A stretch of DNA of 64,000 bases from Xanthomonas sp. DAR 80977 (GCF_041240605.1 NZ_CP162487.1:2363001-2427000); one strand, 5' to 3'; positions 1-10,858 are shown, counted from the stretch's first letter. Translations and numbers: made by a program. The notes: generated from the letters alone by a model not told the origin.

Positions 1-1366
<1,366 letters not shown>

Positions 1367-1528
1367 CTACGCCGGCCGCGCGCCGGCCATGCCGCCGGCG
1401 GCGCGGCGTCGGGTGGCGATCACGGCCGCGCCCGCGGCGCCGGGCTGAACGCAGCACCGCATGCGCGCTGCCGGCCATAAGCGAACCGGCGCGTACGCTT
1501 TTATCGTGTCGCCACCCTCACTGCCGCC

Positions 1529-2470
1529 ATGTCCGCCATGCGCCCGATCCTCGCCTGCCTTGCCGCCGCCGCCATGACCGCCACGCTGCCGGCGGCCGCG
1601 CAGGATCCCGGCTTCCTGGCGCAGGCCGCGGCGCTGTACCGGGTGCCGCCGGCGATCGCCGCGTGCCGTGCCGGCGAGCTGCAGCCGCTGCAGCGGCGCC
1701 AACTGCTGGCCTTGATCAACGACATCCGCCGGCTGCATGGGCTCGCCGCGGTGGGCTACGACGAGGCGGCCGAGGCCGAGGCCACCCAGGCGGCGCTGAT
1801 CATCGCCGCCAACGGCCGGCTCAGCCACGCGCCGACGCCGGCTTGGCGCTGCTACTCGGCCGCCGGTGCCAAGGGCGCGCGCAGCAGCCTGATCTACGGC
1901 GGGGTCAGTTCGCCTTACCTGGCCTTCGCCGGGGTCGAGGAGATCGTGGTCGACTGGCTGACCGACAGCAACAACGCCAGCGCCGGCGGACTCGGCCACC
2001 GCCGCTGGCTGCTGGATCCGTTCCTGCAGCGCGTCGCCTTCGGCATGGTCGCCGGCCGCGACGGCAACGGCGTCAGCAGCGGCGCGGCGCTGCGCTTCAT
2101 CCCCGCCGCCGCCGGTGTGGCCGCGCGCAGCCGCGACGACTTCATCGCCTGGCCGATCGGCGACTATCCCCGTCGCTACTACGCCGACGACGCACTGCTG
2201 TCGTTCACCGCGCTGCTGGACCGCAGCCGCAAGTTCGCCAACCGCGACGTCGACTACGCCGACGCGCAGGTGCAGGTCAGCGAACGCGGCGGGCGGCCAT
2301 TGGCGGTGCGCGGCCTGAGCGCCGACCACGAGGGCTTCGGCGTCCCCAACAGCCTGCAGTTCCGGGTGCCGGCGCTGCGCCCGGGAGCGATCTACGACGT
2401 CAGCATCCGCGACGTGCGGGTGGGCGGGCAGCGCCGCGACTACCGCTACTGGTTCCGTATCGCCGACTAG
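1529..2470 (+). CDS. Secreted CAP-domain (SCP/PR-1-like) protein
   Basis: A 313-residue protein. Residues 1-24 form a signal peptide ending in an Ala-rich AAAQ site, so export to the periplasm or outside is expected. The mature part resembles bacterial CAP/SCP proteins: a helical segment around LALINDIRRLHG, a conserved SHAPTP segment near residue 100, and GHRRWLLDP near residue 155. CAP domains are often involved in binding lipids or walls, but no activity can be assigned here. The C-terminal ~90 residues look beta-rich, as in an added Ig-like domain. The start is the ATG at 1529; ATG 1538 is an equally possible start that leaves the signal peptide intact. It stands alone between purB and fumC. 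Confidence 0.82.
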   Translation: MSAMRPILACLAAAAMTATLPAAAQDPGFLAQAAALYRVPPAIAACRAGELQPLQRRQLLALINDIRRLHGLAAVGYDEAAEAEATQAALIIAANGRLSHAPTPAWRCYSAAGAKGARSSLIYGGVSSPYLAFAGVEEIVVDWLTDSNNASAGGLGHRRWLLDPFLQRVAFGMVAGRDGNGVSSGAALRFIPAAAGVAARSRDDFIAWPIGDYPRRYYADDALLSFTALLDRSRKFANRDVDYADAQVQVSERGGRPLAVRGLSADHEGFGVPNSLQFRVPALRPGAIYDVSIRDVRVGGQRRDYRYWFRIAD

Positions 2471-2687
2471 GGCGTGGCGCCGTTGCGCCGTGCGCCAGCG
2501 CGCGGCGCGGGTGCCGCGCGAGCGCGCATCCAGGCCTGGCTAACATCCACTGGTGCACACTGCTGACGCCGGTGGCTGTGCCGCGGATAATGGCTGCGCC
2601 AGCCGCAGCTCCGCCAGCCTGCCTTCCCGGACGTCCCTCGCGACAGCGCCGGGTGGATTCCTCTTATGCAGATGCGGAGATTGCGCA

Positions 2688-4100
<1,413 letters not shown>

Positions 4101-4659
4101 GCTGCGGCCGCATGGTGCGGCGAGGGCCGCGCCATGCGGTTGGTCTGGCGTGGTCGGGAGCGCAGCCGGCGAGCCGGGATGCAGGCGCGGGCTTGCGATG
4201 TCATCCGTGAGGGGCGATGCGGCGGAGCTTGGAGTGTTTTCGAACCGGGGCCGAAGTAGAACGTCTGATGGCTACGCCATTCGGGGCTGATGGCCCGGGG
4301 CCTCGCTGGAGCCTCTGGACGAACTTCCCAGTGGATCGGCCATCGGCCCAGACGGGTCATGACGCCTGCGGCGGTCATGGCTTCGTTCGTCGCGACTGAA
4401 GTCGCTCCCACAAAGGCGCTGTGGGCGTGCCTGCCAGATGCGCTTTGGAAGGGGCTTCAACTTCGACGGCCTCCGGAGTCGGAGACTTCGCCACTGCGTT
4501 CGTCGCGGTGAAACCGCTACTACAGGACACGCGCGATGCAGGGAGACGCGCGATGCGATGTCCGGGCGCACTGCAGGAGCGGCTTCGGCCGCGACAGGAT
4601 CTGGCGCCGCACGCCCATCGCCACCGCCGCGGCCGATGCCGCGGCAGGCGCCAGTGGCC
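4101..4659. other. Intergenic region, no supported gene
   Basis: 559 bp between convergent fumC and a lipoprotein gene. Short open frames exist on both strands but none has a ribosome site or a recognisable product. The right half holds three degenerate copies of the REP-type palindrome. The left half has low-grade repetitive sequence and no clear terminator. Confidence 0.6.
4389..4595. repeat. Cluster of REP-type palindromes (family A)
   Basis: Three copies of the unit whose clean form is GTAGGAGCGGCTTCAGCCGC followed by GAC. They lie at 4389-4411 (inverted, GTCGCGACTGAAGTCGCTCC), 4502-4526 (inverted, degenerate) and 4571-4595 (direct, CTGCAGGAGCGGCTTCGGCC). Each has a GCGGCT/AGCCGC-type stem. 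Better copies occur near 38.1-39.0 and 41.2 kb. Such units are common in Xanthomonas intergenic DNA, usually at gene ends. Confidence 0.75.
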
Positions 4660-5103
4660 TCAGCGCCGCTCCGCCTGCAGGTTGCCGAAGCTTTCCTGGT
4701 AGGGCTGCAGCGAGGGGATGTCGTGCAGCACCGCGCCTTGCAGGGCGCTGATCTCCGGCGTGGCGGCAAAGCCGACCGAGCGCATGTTCGGGTCCGGCGG
4801 CGCGGTTTCCAGGGTGCGCTGGCGCTGCATCTGCAGGTGCATGAACAGCTGCTGCAGCTGGGTGCGCTGCGCCTGCGGCAGCGGCAGTTCGATGTCGTCG
4901 ATGCGCAGGCTGCCGTCGGGGCCGATCGAGGCGTTGGCGGCCGGCGCGCGGCGCAGCATCACGGTCATGCTGTCCACCGACACGCGCGGCTTGCCGCGCT
5001 CGGCGCGCGAGGACGACGCACCGGCTGCGCCGTCGCGCGCGCCGCAGGCCGCCAGCAGCAGGCACAGCGTCATCAGGGAGAACCAGGCGGCGAGCTTCTT
5101 CAT
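4660..5103 (-). CDS. Small lipoprotein of unknown function
   Basis: A 147-residue protein with a lipoprotein signal: Lys-rich start MKKLAAW, hydrophobic core, and lipobox LAAC with Cys at about residue 20. The mature part is hydrophilic, with a conserved-looking IDDIELPLPQAQRTQLQQLF stretch in mid-protein (residues ~68-87). I do not recognise a named family. It is the last gene of a seven-gene same-strand run that includes a GntR regulator and an ABC transporter, 53 bp behind a DUF2884-type lipoprotein. A perfect hairpin lies in that gap, so its expression may be uncoupled from the genes before it. Confidence 0.75.
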   Translation of the reverse strand: MKKLAAWFSLMTLCLLLAACGARDGAAGASSSRAERGKPRVSVDSMTVMLRRAPAANASIGPDGSLRIDDIELPLPQAQRTQLQQLFMHLQMQRQRTLETAPPDPNMRSVGFAATPEISALQGAVLHDIPSLQPYQESFGNLQAERR

Positions 5104-5123
5104 CGATCGATCGGGGCAGCGGA

Positions 5124-5149
5124 GGACCCGGCCATTTTAGGCCGGGTCC
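5124..5149 (-). terminator. Perfect hairpin, possible terminator or attenuator
   Basis: GGACCCGGCC, loop ATTTTA, GGCCGGGTCC: a perfect 10-bp GC-rich stem directly after the DUF2884 stop codon. There is no U-run on either side, so it may stabilise the upstream message or end transcription only partly. Confidence 0.5.
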
Positions 5150-5156
5150 GGCGCAA

Positions 5157-5717
5157 TTACTTGACCGATCTGTCGCAGTCGCTGATGTCGCTGGCGTCGA
5201 GGCTGGCATAGGGACGGAACGCCGGCAGTTGCTGCGCCAGCGTGTCCTGCGCCTGGCGCAGCGTCGCCACCTGCTCGCAGATCTTCAGCGCTTCCTGCTT
5301 GAGCTTCTCGGCCTGCGCTTCGATGTTCTCGCCGACGTGGTCGGTGTTGCCGCTGATGACCCCGGCCAGCGCGTCTCCGGCCGCCTTCACCCCGAGCGCG
5401 GCGCCTTGCTTGCCGACCTCCAGGCCCTGCGTGCCGATCGCGCCGAGCTGCGCGCGGTAGGCCACCAGCAGGGCATGCTGCTCGGCGCTGACCGCGACCT
5501 GCTTGCCGTCGATCAGCAGGTCGCCGGCACGGGTGATGGTCGCCGGCGGCTGCCCGGAGACCTTCAGGGTGATGTCGCCATTGTCGAAGCTGAGGCTGCG
5601 CGTGCTGGGCGTGTTGCTGCTGGTCCGGTCGGACTGCGGGGCGGAGGGCTGGCAGGCGGCCAGGGCCAGCAGTGCAGTCAGGGCGACGCCGGCCAGCGCC
5701 AGGGAACGATGCTGCAT
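5157..5717 (-). CDS. DUF2884 (YggN-like) lipoprotein
   Basis: A 186-residue protein with signal MQHRSLALAGVALTALLALA and lipobox LAAC at about residues 18-21, hence probably membrane-anchored on the periplasmic side. The body (RSLSFDNGDITLKVSG, LLIDGKQVAVSAEQHALLV, and the C-terminal ICEQVATLRQAQDTL) matches the pattern of DUF2884 proteins such as E. coli YggN, whose function is unknown. The ATG at 5717 is chosen because it starts a full lipoprotein signal. It lies 40 bp after the GSGD-repeat protein gene, probably in the same operon. Confidence 0.8.
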   Translation of the reverse strand: MQHRSLALAGVALTALLALAACQPSAPQSDRTSSNTPSTRSLSFDNGDITLKVSGQPPATITRAGDLLIDGKQVAVSAEQHALLVAYRAQLGAIGTQGLEVGKQGAALGVKAAGDALAGVISGNTDHVGENIEAQAEKLKQEALKICEQVATLRQAQDTLAQQLPAFRPYASLDASDISDCDRSVK

Positions 5718-5757
5718 GGGTGTGTCCTCGGTCGAAGCGAGAAGGGAAGGTGACGGA

Positions 5758-6585
5758 TCAGCGCGGCTTGGGCACGTTGACGCTGCCGCGCACGCCGCTG
5801 TGGTGGATGTCGCCGCTGCCGACCCGTTCCACGTTGAGGTTGCCGCCGACGCCGCTGACGTCCAGGTCGCCGGAGCCGATCGACTGCAGCGCCACGCTGC
5901 CGGTGACGTCGCGCAGCTGCGCATCGCCGGAGCCGATGCTGCCGATCTGCACCCCGCCGCGCACGCCGTGCACGGTCAGATCGCCGGAGCCGACCGTGCC
6001 GATCTTGACGTCGCCGCCGACCTGGCTCGCCTTGACGTCGCCCGAGCCCAGCGTCGGCAGGCTGAGGCTGCCGATGTCGCGCAGCTCGATGTCGCCCGAC
6101 CCCACGGTGGCGCTGACCGCGCCGCGGATGCCGTGCGCATGCAGGTCGCCGGAGCCGACGCTGGCGTCCAGCGAGGCGACGCCGCCGATGTCGGCGTCGC
6201 CCGAACCCAGCCGCAACTGCAGCGGCAGCGTGCCCGGCACGCTGCCGGCGAGATCCAGGTAGGCGTAGCGGGTACCCGAACTGATGCCATGGATCTTGCC
6301 ATCGTGCTGCAGGGTCACGATCAGCGTGTCGCCGTCGCGGCGCTGGCGCACGGTCAGCTCCTTCAGCATGTCCGCGTCGGAGGCGCAGGCGCGGCCGCGC
6401 AGTTCGAACGCGGCGCCGCCGGCGCCGCTGAGCTTGAGGTTGTTCTGCTGCGCGTCGAACACCACCTTCTTGACCCCGGCCAGGTCCAGTTTCAGGTTGC
6501 GCGGCTCGGAATGCCGGCATTCGTCGGCCAGGGCCAGGGCGGGAACCAGCAGCAGCGCGGACAGCAGCAAGGTCTTGCGCATCAT
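5758..6585 (-). CDS. Exported GSGD-repeat beta-helix protein (DUF2807/DUF4097-like)
   Basis: 275 residues with a signal peptide (MMRKTLLLSALLLVPALALA). Residues ~20-120 form an N-terminal region. From about residue 127 to the end, eight GSGD motifs recur every 17-19 residues, each followed by a strand, a turn rich in Gly and another strand. This is the periodicity of a beta-solenoid as in GIN-domain (DUF2807) and DUF4097 'putative adhesin' families. The start at 6585 has an excellent ribosome site (AAGGAG, 8 nt upstream). It sits 58 bp after the ABC permease gene. In other bacteria such proteins also neighbour small regulators and ABC genes, and their function is unknown. Confidence 0.85.
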   Translation of the reverse strand: MMRKTLLLSALLLVPALALADECRHSEPRNLKLDLAGVKKVVFDAQQNNLKLSGAGGAAFELRGRACASDADMLKELTVRQRRDGDTLIVTLQHDGKIHGISSGTRYAYLDLAGSVPGTLPLQLRLGSGDADIGGVASLDASVGSGDLHAHGIRGAVSATVGSGDIELRDIGSLSLPTLGSGDVKASQVGGDVKIGTVGSGDLTVHGVRGGVQIGSIGSGDAQLRDVTGSVALQSIGSGDLDVSGVGGNLNVERVGSGDIHHSGVRGSVNVPKPR

Positions 6586-6643
6586 CGTGAACTCCTTATG
6601 CAAAGAGGGAATCGGAAAAGGGGCGGCGGGATGGCGGTGCGGA

Positions 6644-7627
6644 TCAGGCTTCGTCGCGCCAGCGGCGCAGGTAGATGGCCGCGACGATGAAGGCCACGCC
6701 GATCGCCGCACCGATCCAGATGTCGGCGCTCTGGAAGATGCGCCAGGCGTCGCTGAGCTGGATCGCATTGGCCAGGTCCTGCGGGCCGTCGAGTTGCTGC
6801 ACCGGCGGCGCGCTTTCGCTCAGCACCGGCAGCCAGGTGCCCGGCAGCACGCTCAGCAGGCCGCGGTAGACCACCGTGTACCAGATCGCCTTGTGGTTCA
6901 CGTGCAGCATCGGCAGGATGCCCATCATGCTCGCCATCACGCAGCCCAGGATCGGGATCAGCACCGCCCACAGGAACGGCTTGGTGCGCGCCCAGGCCGA
7001 GCAGAACATCAGCCAGCCGATGGTCGGCAGCGACCACATCACGTAGATCGGCAGGTTGGACAGCACGCCGCCGATGATGCGCAGCGGATGCGAGTGGGTG
7101 AACACCGCGCCGCTCTGCTGCACGCCGTTGACCGACAGGGTCAATGCGGTGACCACCCACAGCGCGATGCCGATCAGCAGGCCGATGCCGATCGCCACGA
7201 TCGGCGCCAGCAGCAGCGCCCACGCCGCCTTGGACAGCACCGTGCTCAGGTCCGACAGCGGCAGCGACTTCCAGAACAGCACGCTGCGGTCGCGGCGGTC
7301 GTCGTACAGCGAACCCAGCGCGTAGAAGAACACCACGAACCCCAGCACGATGCAGGCCAGCACCACGCCGGCCAGCATGGTGCCGTCGCCCACGGCGCCG
7401 ATGACCTCGTTCACCTTCTGCGGGCCGCCCTCCCAGTTGATGCTGTTGGTGTCGTTGCCGTGGCCGGCCACGGTGCCGATCAGCGCCAGCAGCGCGTACA
7501 GCACGGTGATCACGCCGCCGGCGATGACCGGCGCCCACAGGAAACCGCCGCGGTGTTCCCAGAACTCGCGCTTGAGCAGCCACTTGAAGGTGGACAGCGA
7601 AGCGATGGACTTGGCGGGTGCGTTCAT
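6644..7627 (-). CDS. ABC transporter permease (YtrC/ABC-2 type)
   Basis: 327-residue integral membrane protein. The hydrophobic segments include residues about 34-54, 84-108, 130-155, 190-215, 218-240 and a final one before the RRWRDEA tail, giving six or so spans. A long loop of about 50 residues lies before the last span. No sequence signature defines the substrate. Its ATG overlaps the TGA of the ATPase gene (ATGA), so the two are translationally coupled and form one transporter. The GntR regulator upstream makes this a YtrA-type regulator/ABC unit, a class linked to cell-envelope stress in Firmicutes. Substrate unknown. Confidence 0.88.
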   Translation of the reverse strand: MNAPAKSIASLSTFKWLLKREFWEHRGGFLWAPVIAGGVITVLYALLALIGTVAGHGNDTNSINWEGGPQKVNEVIGAVGDGTMLAGVVLACIVLGFVVFFYALGSLYDDRRDRSVLFWKSLPLSDLSTVLSKAAWALLLAPIVAIGIGLLIGIALWVVTALTLSVNGVQQSGAVFTHSHPLRIIGGVLSNLPIYVMWSLPTIGWLMFCSAWARTKPFLWAVLIPILGCVMASMMGILPMLHVNHKAIWYTVVYRGLLSVLPGTWLPVLSESAPPVQQLDGPQDLANAIQLSDAWRIFQSADIWIGAAIGVAFIVAAIYLRRWRDEA

Positions 7628-8505
7628 GCGTAGGTCCCCTTCATGATGGCGACGAACAGGTCGGCCAGGCCGGGCGTGCGGGTCTCGCCGAGCGCGGCCA
7701 GTTGCGCCTGCGGCACGCCGTCGTACAGGAACACGGTCTTGCCGAACGGCAGGCCGCGCTCGTCGATCGGCTGCAGCGCGCGCGCCGCGTCGATGCGCTC
7801 GGCCGGCACCAGCAGTTCGGTGTAGCGCGTGGCCATGTGCTCCATGTCGGCGCTGAGCACGATGCGGCCGTCGCGGATGAACAGCACGTCGGTGAGGATG
7901 TGCTCGATCTCCTCGACCTGGTGGGTGGTGATGATGATGGTCTTCTGTTCGTCGAAGTAGTCTTCCAGCAGGCGCTGGTAGAACTCCTTGCGGTACAGGA
8001 TGTCCAGGCCCAGGGTCGGTTCGTCCAGCACCAGCAGGCGCGCGTCGATGGCCATCACCAGGGCCAGGTGCAGCTGCACGATCATGCCCTTGGACATCTC
8101 GCGCACGCGCAGCTTGGGGGTGAGCTTGGTGTTGGCCAGGAAGCGCTCGCACTTGGCGCGGTCGAAGCGCGGATGCACGCCGGCGACGAAGTCGATCGCC
8201 TCGCGCACCCGCATCCAGCGCGGCAGCACCGCCACGTCGGCGATGAAGCACACGTCGTTCATCAGTTCGTTGCGCTGCTTGCGCGGGTCCATGCCCAGCA
8301 CGCGCAGTTCGCCCTCGACCGAGGTCAGGCCGAGCACCGCCTTCAGCGCGGTGGTCTTGCCGGCGCCGTTGGGGCCGATCAGGCCGACGATGCGGCCCGG
8401 CTCGATCGCGAACGAGGCGTCGGCCAGCGCCGGCTTGTGGTTGTAGGTCTTGCGCAGCGAGCGCGCGGAGACGACGGATTCGGATGCGGCGACAACGGCA
8501 GTCAT
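7624..8505 (-). CDS. ABC transporter ATP-binding protein
   Basis: 293 residues. Walker A is GPNGAGKTT (about residues 44-52), the signature segment is a divergent REMSKGMIVQLHLAL, Walker B is LLVLDEPTLGLD, and the switch histidine is in ITTHQVEE. The C-terminal ~70 residues follow the nucleotide-binding domain, as in ATPases of the NatA/YtrB class. The start overlaps the repressor stop (ATGA) and the stop overlaps the permease start (ATGA). The divergent LSGGQ motif (MSKGM) is the only oddity and is common in this subfamily. Confidence 0.93.
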   Translation of the reverse strand: MTAVVAASESVVSARSLRKTYNHKPALADASFAIEPGRIVGLIGPNGAGKTTALKAVLGLTSVEGELRVLGMDPRKQRNELMNDVCFIADVAVLPRWMRVREAIDFVAGVHPRFDRAKCERFLANTKLTPKLRVREMSKGMIVQLHLALVMAIDARLLVLDEPTLGLDILYRKEFYQRLLEDYFDEQKTIIITTHQVEEIEHILTDVLFIRDGRIVLSADMEHMATRYTELLVPAERIDAARALQPIDERGLPFGKTVFLYDGVPQAQLAALGETRTPGLADLFVAIMKGTYA

Positions 8506-8864
8506 GGTGTTTTCCCCGGTGGCAACAAGTCTTCCAATGTCAGGCCCAGGCGCTGGATCCGTTCCAGCACCAGTGGCCACTCTTCGTTGAGGAAGCGATC
8601 GCGCTCGCTGCCGCGCAGCTTCTTGGCCGCTTCCTCGGTCATGAACATGCCCAGCCCGCGGCGCTTCTCGACCAGGGCCTCGTCGGCCAGTTCCTGGTAG
8701 GCGCGCGAGACGGTGATCGGGTTGAGCTGGTATTCGGCCGCGACCTGGCGCACCGAGGGCAGCGCGTCGCCGGGCTTGATGATCCCGTCCAGCATCATCG
8801 CGATCACGCGATCCTTCAGCTGGCGGTAGATCGGAGCACCATCGCTCCATTGGATATCGCTCAT
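8502..8864 (-). CDS. GntR-family repressor, YtrA subfamily
   Basis: 120 residues. The winged-helix domain (residues ~10-80) has the family sequences PIYRQLKDRVIAMML, LPSVRQVAAEYQLNPITVSR and YQELADEALVEKRRGLGMF. The effector part is only ~40 residues long, which is diagnostic of the YtrA subfamily rather than FadR or HutC. Such proteins usually repress their own ABC operon. The stop overlaps the ATPase start, and the start lies 2 bp after the preceding small gene. A perfect inverted repeat over the promoter -10 box upstream of the operon is the likely operator. Confidence 0.92.
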   Translation of the reverse strand: MSDIQWSDGAPIYRQLKDRVIAMMLDGIIKPGDALPSVRQVAAEYQLNPITVSRAYQELADEALVEKRRGLGMFMTEEAAKKLRGSERDRFLNEEWPLVLERIQRLGLTLEDLLPPGKTP

Positions 8865-8866
8865 GG

Positions 8867-9103
8867 TCAGCTCCGTGGGCGCAGCGTGTGCGCGAAGGAG
8901 AAATAGGGCATCGACAGCGATGCACGCATCCGCCGTACCGGCGCGGGCGCGGCGGGAGGGGCGTGGCTGTCTTCCTGCGGCTCGCTGGCGCCATAATCGG
9001 GCGACCGTCCCTGGCTGCTCTGGGCGCCGACCCAACTCACCGAGAGCAGGGCGCCGACGATGACCAGGGCCGGAAGGCTGCGCTGCATGCGTTGGAGGTT
9101 CAT
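8867..9103 (-). CDS. Small exported protein heading the GntR-ABC operon
   Basis: A 78-residue protein. Residues 1-27 look like a signal peptide or anchor (MNLQRMQRSLPALVIVGALL followed by SVSWVGA). The rest is Pro-, Ser- and Ala-rich and ends MPYFSFAHTLRPRS. No family recognised. It is the first frame after the strong promoter at 9139-9166 and ends 2 bp before the GntR gene, so it is either a true leader gene of the operon or a translated leader. The ribosome site is weak (AGGGA). Confidence 0.6.
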   Translation of the reverse strand: MNLQRMQRSLPALVIVGALLSVSWVGAQSSQGRSPDYGASEPQEDSHAPPAAPAPVRRMRASLSMPYFSFAHTLRPRS

Positions 9104-9125
9104 CGTGTCCCTGCTCTGGGTGAGT

Positions 9126-9166
9126 GGTGTTGTATTTAACTATAACACCGTCACACGTCATGTCAA
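9126..9166 (-). promoter_or_regulatory. Sigma-70 promoter overlapped by GntR-type operator
   Basis: On the minus strand, -35 TTGACA (9166-9161), a 16-bp spacer and -10 TATAGT (9144-9139) drive the seven-gene operon. A perfect 6-bp inverted repeat, GGTGTT (9126-9131) and AACACC (9144-9149), brackets the -10 box. Arms of GTGT/ACAC type around an AT-rich centre are typical of YtrA-class operators, so autorepression is likely. Confidence 0.8.
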
Positions 9167-9232
9167 CACGATGACCGACCCAACTGATGGCCTAGCCCCT
9201 CCGCGTCTCCTTCTCTCTCTTCCGGTGCCCCG

Positions 9233-9799
9233 ATGAAACTATCCAAGCGTTTGTTTTTCCTCGCGATCCTTGCCGCCGCCGGTACCGTCGGCAGCGCCTG
9301 GGCGGCCTCGCTGCTGGACCTGGACTACCGTCCGCTGGCCGGCAAGGACAAGGTGAACCTGAACAAGGCCTACGGCGGCAAGGTGCTGCTGGTGGTCAAT
9401 ACCGCCAGCAAGTGCGGCTTCACCCCGCAGTACGACGGCCTGGAGCAGCTGCAGCAGCGCTATGCCGCGCAGGGCTTCAGCGTGCTCGGTTTCCCCTCCA
9501 ACGACTTCAAGGGGCAGGAGCCGGGATCGGAGAAGCAGATCCAGGAGTTCTGCACGCTGACCTACGGGGTCAAGTTCCCGATGTTCGAGAAGGTGCACGT
9601 GCTCGGCGCCGAGGCGACGCCGCTGTACAAGCAGTTGACCCAGGCCACCGGCGTGGCGCCGGGCTGGAATTTCCACAAGTATCTGATCGCGCGCGACGGA
9701 CGCGTGGTCGCGCAGTTCCCCAGCAAGGTCGCGCCGGACGATGCGGCCCTGCGCGCGGCCATCGAACGCGAACTGAAAGCGCAGCCGGGATCACATTGA
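9233..9799 (+). CDS. Glutathione peroxidase family protein (exported)
   Basis: 188 residues; reduces hydrogen or lipid peroxides with a thiol donor. An N-terminal signal peptide of 25 residues (ending SAWAA) points to the periplasm, unlike cytosolic BtuE. The catalytic Cys61 lies in VNTASKCGFTPQY. The tetrad partners are visible as Gln in NDFKGQEPG and Trp-Asn in GWNFHKYL. A second Cys in IQEFCTLTYG could be the resolving cysteine, which suggests thioredoxin-type reduction. It starts a plus-strand series but has its own 5' gap. Confidence 0.93.
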   Translation: MKLSKRLFFLAILAAAGTVGSAWAASLLDLDYRPLAGKDKVNLNKAYGGKVLLVVNTASKCGFTPQYDGLEQLQQRYAAQGFSVLGFPSNDFKGQEPGSEKQIQEFCTLTYGVKFPMFEKVHVLGAEATPLYKQLTQATGVAPGWNFHKYLIARDGRVVAQFPSKVAPDDAALRAAIERELKAQPGSH

Positions 9800-9886
9800 A
9801 TCCGGGTCGATATCGTTGCCGCGCATGCGACAATGCGGCCTCTGCGCCATCGCGGCGCCTCTAGTTCACTTCCAGGAAAGTAGCGA

Positions 9887-10843
9887 ATGAAGATGGGAAT
9901 GCGCGGCGCCGCGGCGTCGCTGTTGATGGGGATGGCGGTGGTGGCCGGTGGCGCGTTCGCACAGGCGCCGGCGGCGCCGGCTGCGGCCAAGCCGGCGGCG
10001 CTGGGCAGCGAGAAGCAGAAGGTCAGCTACGCGATCGGCATGGATGTGGCGCGCTCGTTCGAGCCCATCGCCCAGGACATCGACCTGGACGCCATGCAGC
10101 GCGCGATCGAGAACGCGTTCAAGGGCGGCAAGCCGCTGCTGTCCGACGAGCAGGCGCAGGCCACCGACACCGCGTTGCGCACGCAGATGGCCGCGCGCGC
10201 CGGGCAGCCGCTGCCGGGCATGGCGCCGGGCAGCCAGCCGCCGCCGGTGTCCAAGCAGAACGTGGGCCTGATGCTCGGCGACCGTGCGGTCGGCCCGTCG
10301 CTGGCGCGGATCCAGGACGAGATCGACCTGCCGACCCTGATGGGGGCGGTGCGCGCGGTGTTCGCCAAGGGCGAGACCGCGATGACCCAGGAGCAGGCGG
10401 CCGCCACGCTGCAGGCCTACAGCGCCTCCAAGCAGGCCGCCGCGGCCACCGAGAACCGCCAGAAGGGCAACGCCTTCCTGGCCCAGAACAAGACCCAGAA
10501 GGGCGTGGTCACCACGCCGTCGGGCCTGCAGTACATGGTCCTGCGCCAGGGCAGCGGCGAACGGCCGATGCCGACCAGCAAGGTGCGGGTCAACTACGAG
10601 GGCAAGCTGATCAACGGCGAGGTGTTCGACAGCTCGTACAAGACCGGCCAGCCGGCCGAGTTCTCGCTCAGCCAGGTCGTGCCGGGCTGGAGCGAGGGCG
10701 TGGCGCTGATGCCGGTCGGCTCCAAATACCGTTTCTGGATTCCGTCGAACCTGGGCTACGGCCCGCAGGGCACGCCGGGCGGCCCGATCGGCCCGGATGC
10801 GATGCTGACCTTCGATGTGGAACTGTTGGGCATCCTTCAATAA
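9887..10843 (+). CDS. FKBP-type peptidyl-prolyl isomerase with doubled N-terminal domain
   Basis: 318 residues; periplasmic prolyl isomerase/chaperone of the FkpA/Mip kind. Signal peptide 1-25 (ending GGAFAQA). The C-terminal FKBP domain (residues ~205-318) shows VRVNYEGKLINGEVFDSSY, VPGWSEGVALMPVGSKYRF and NLGYG, the core active-site pattern. Upstream there appear to be two FKBP_N-like helical units: VSYAIGMDVARSFEPI...AIENAF (about 45-85) and VGLMLGDRAVGPSLARI...AVRAVF (about 125-165). One such unit is usual. It lies 15 bp before ugd and may be cotranscribed with it. Confidence 0.92.
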   Translation: MKMGMRGAAASLLMGMAVVAGGAFAQAPAAPAAAKPAALGSEKQKVSYAIGMDVARSFEPIAQDIDLDAMQRAIENAFKGGKPLLSDEQAQATDTALRTQMAARAGQPLPGMAPGSQPPPVSKQNVGLMLGDRAVGPSLARIQDEIDLPTLMGAVRAVFAKGETAMTQEQAAATLQAYSASKQAAAATENRQKGNAFLAQNKTQKGVVTTPSGLQYMVLRQGSGERPMPTSKVRVNYEGKLINGEVFDSSYKTGQPAEFSLSQVVPGWSEGVALMPVGSKYRFWIPSNLGYGPQGTPGGPIGPDAMLTFDVELLGILQ

Positions 10844-10858
10844 CCGAAAGGAGATTAC

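Noticed and set aside
4217..4511. Short plus-strand frames in the fumC-lipoprotein gap.
   Set aside because: They overlap REP repeats, have no ribosome site and no recognisable product.
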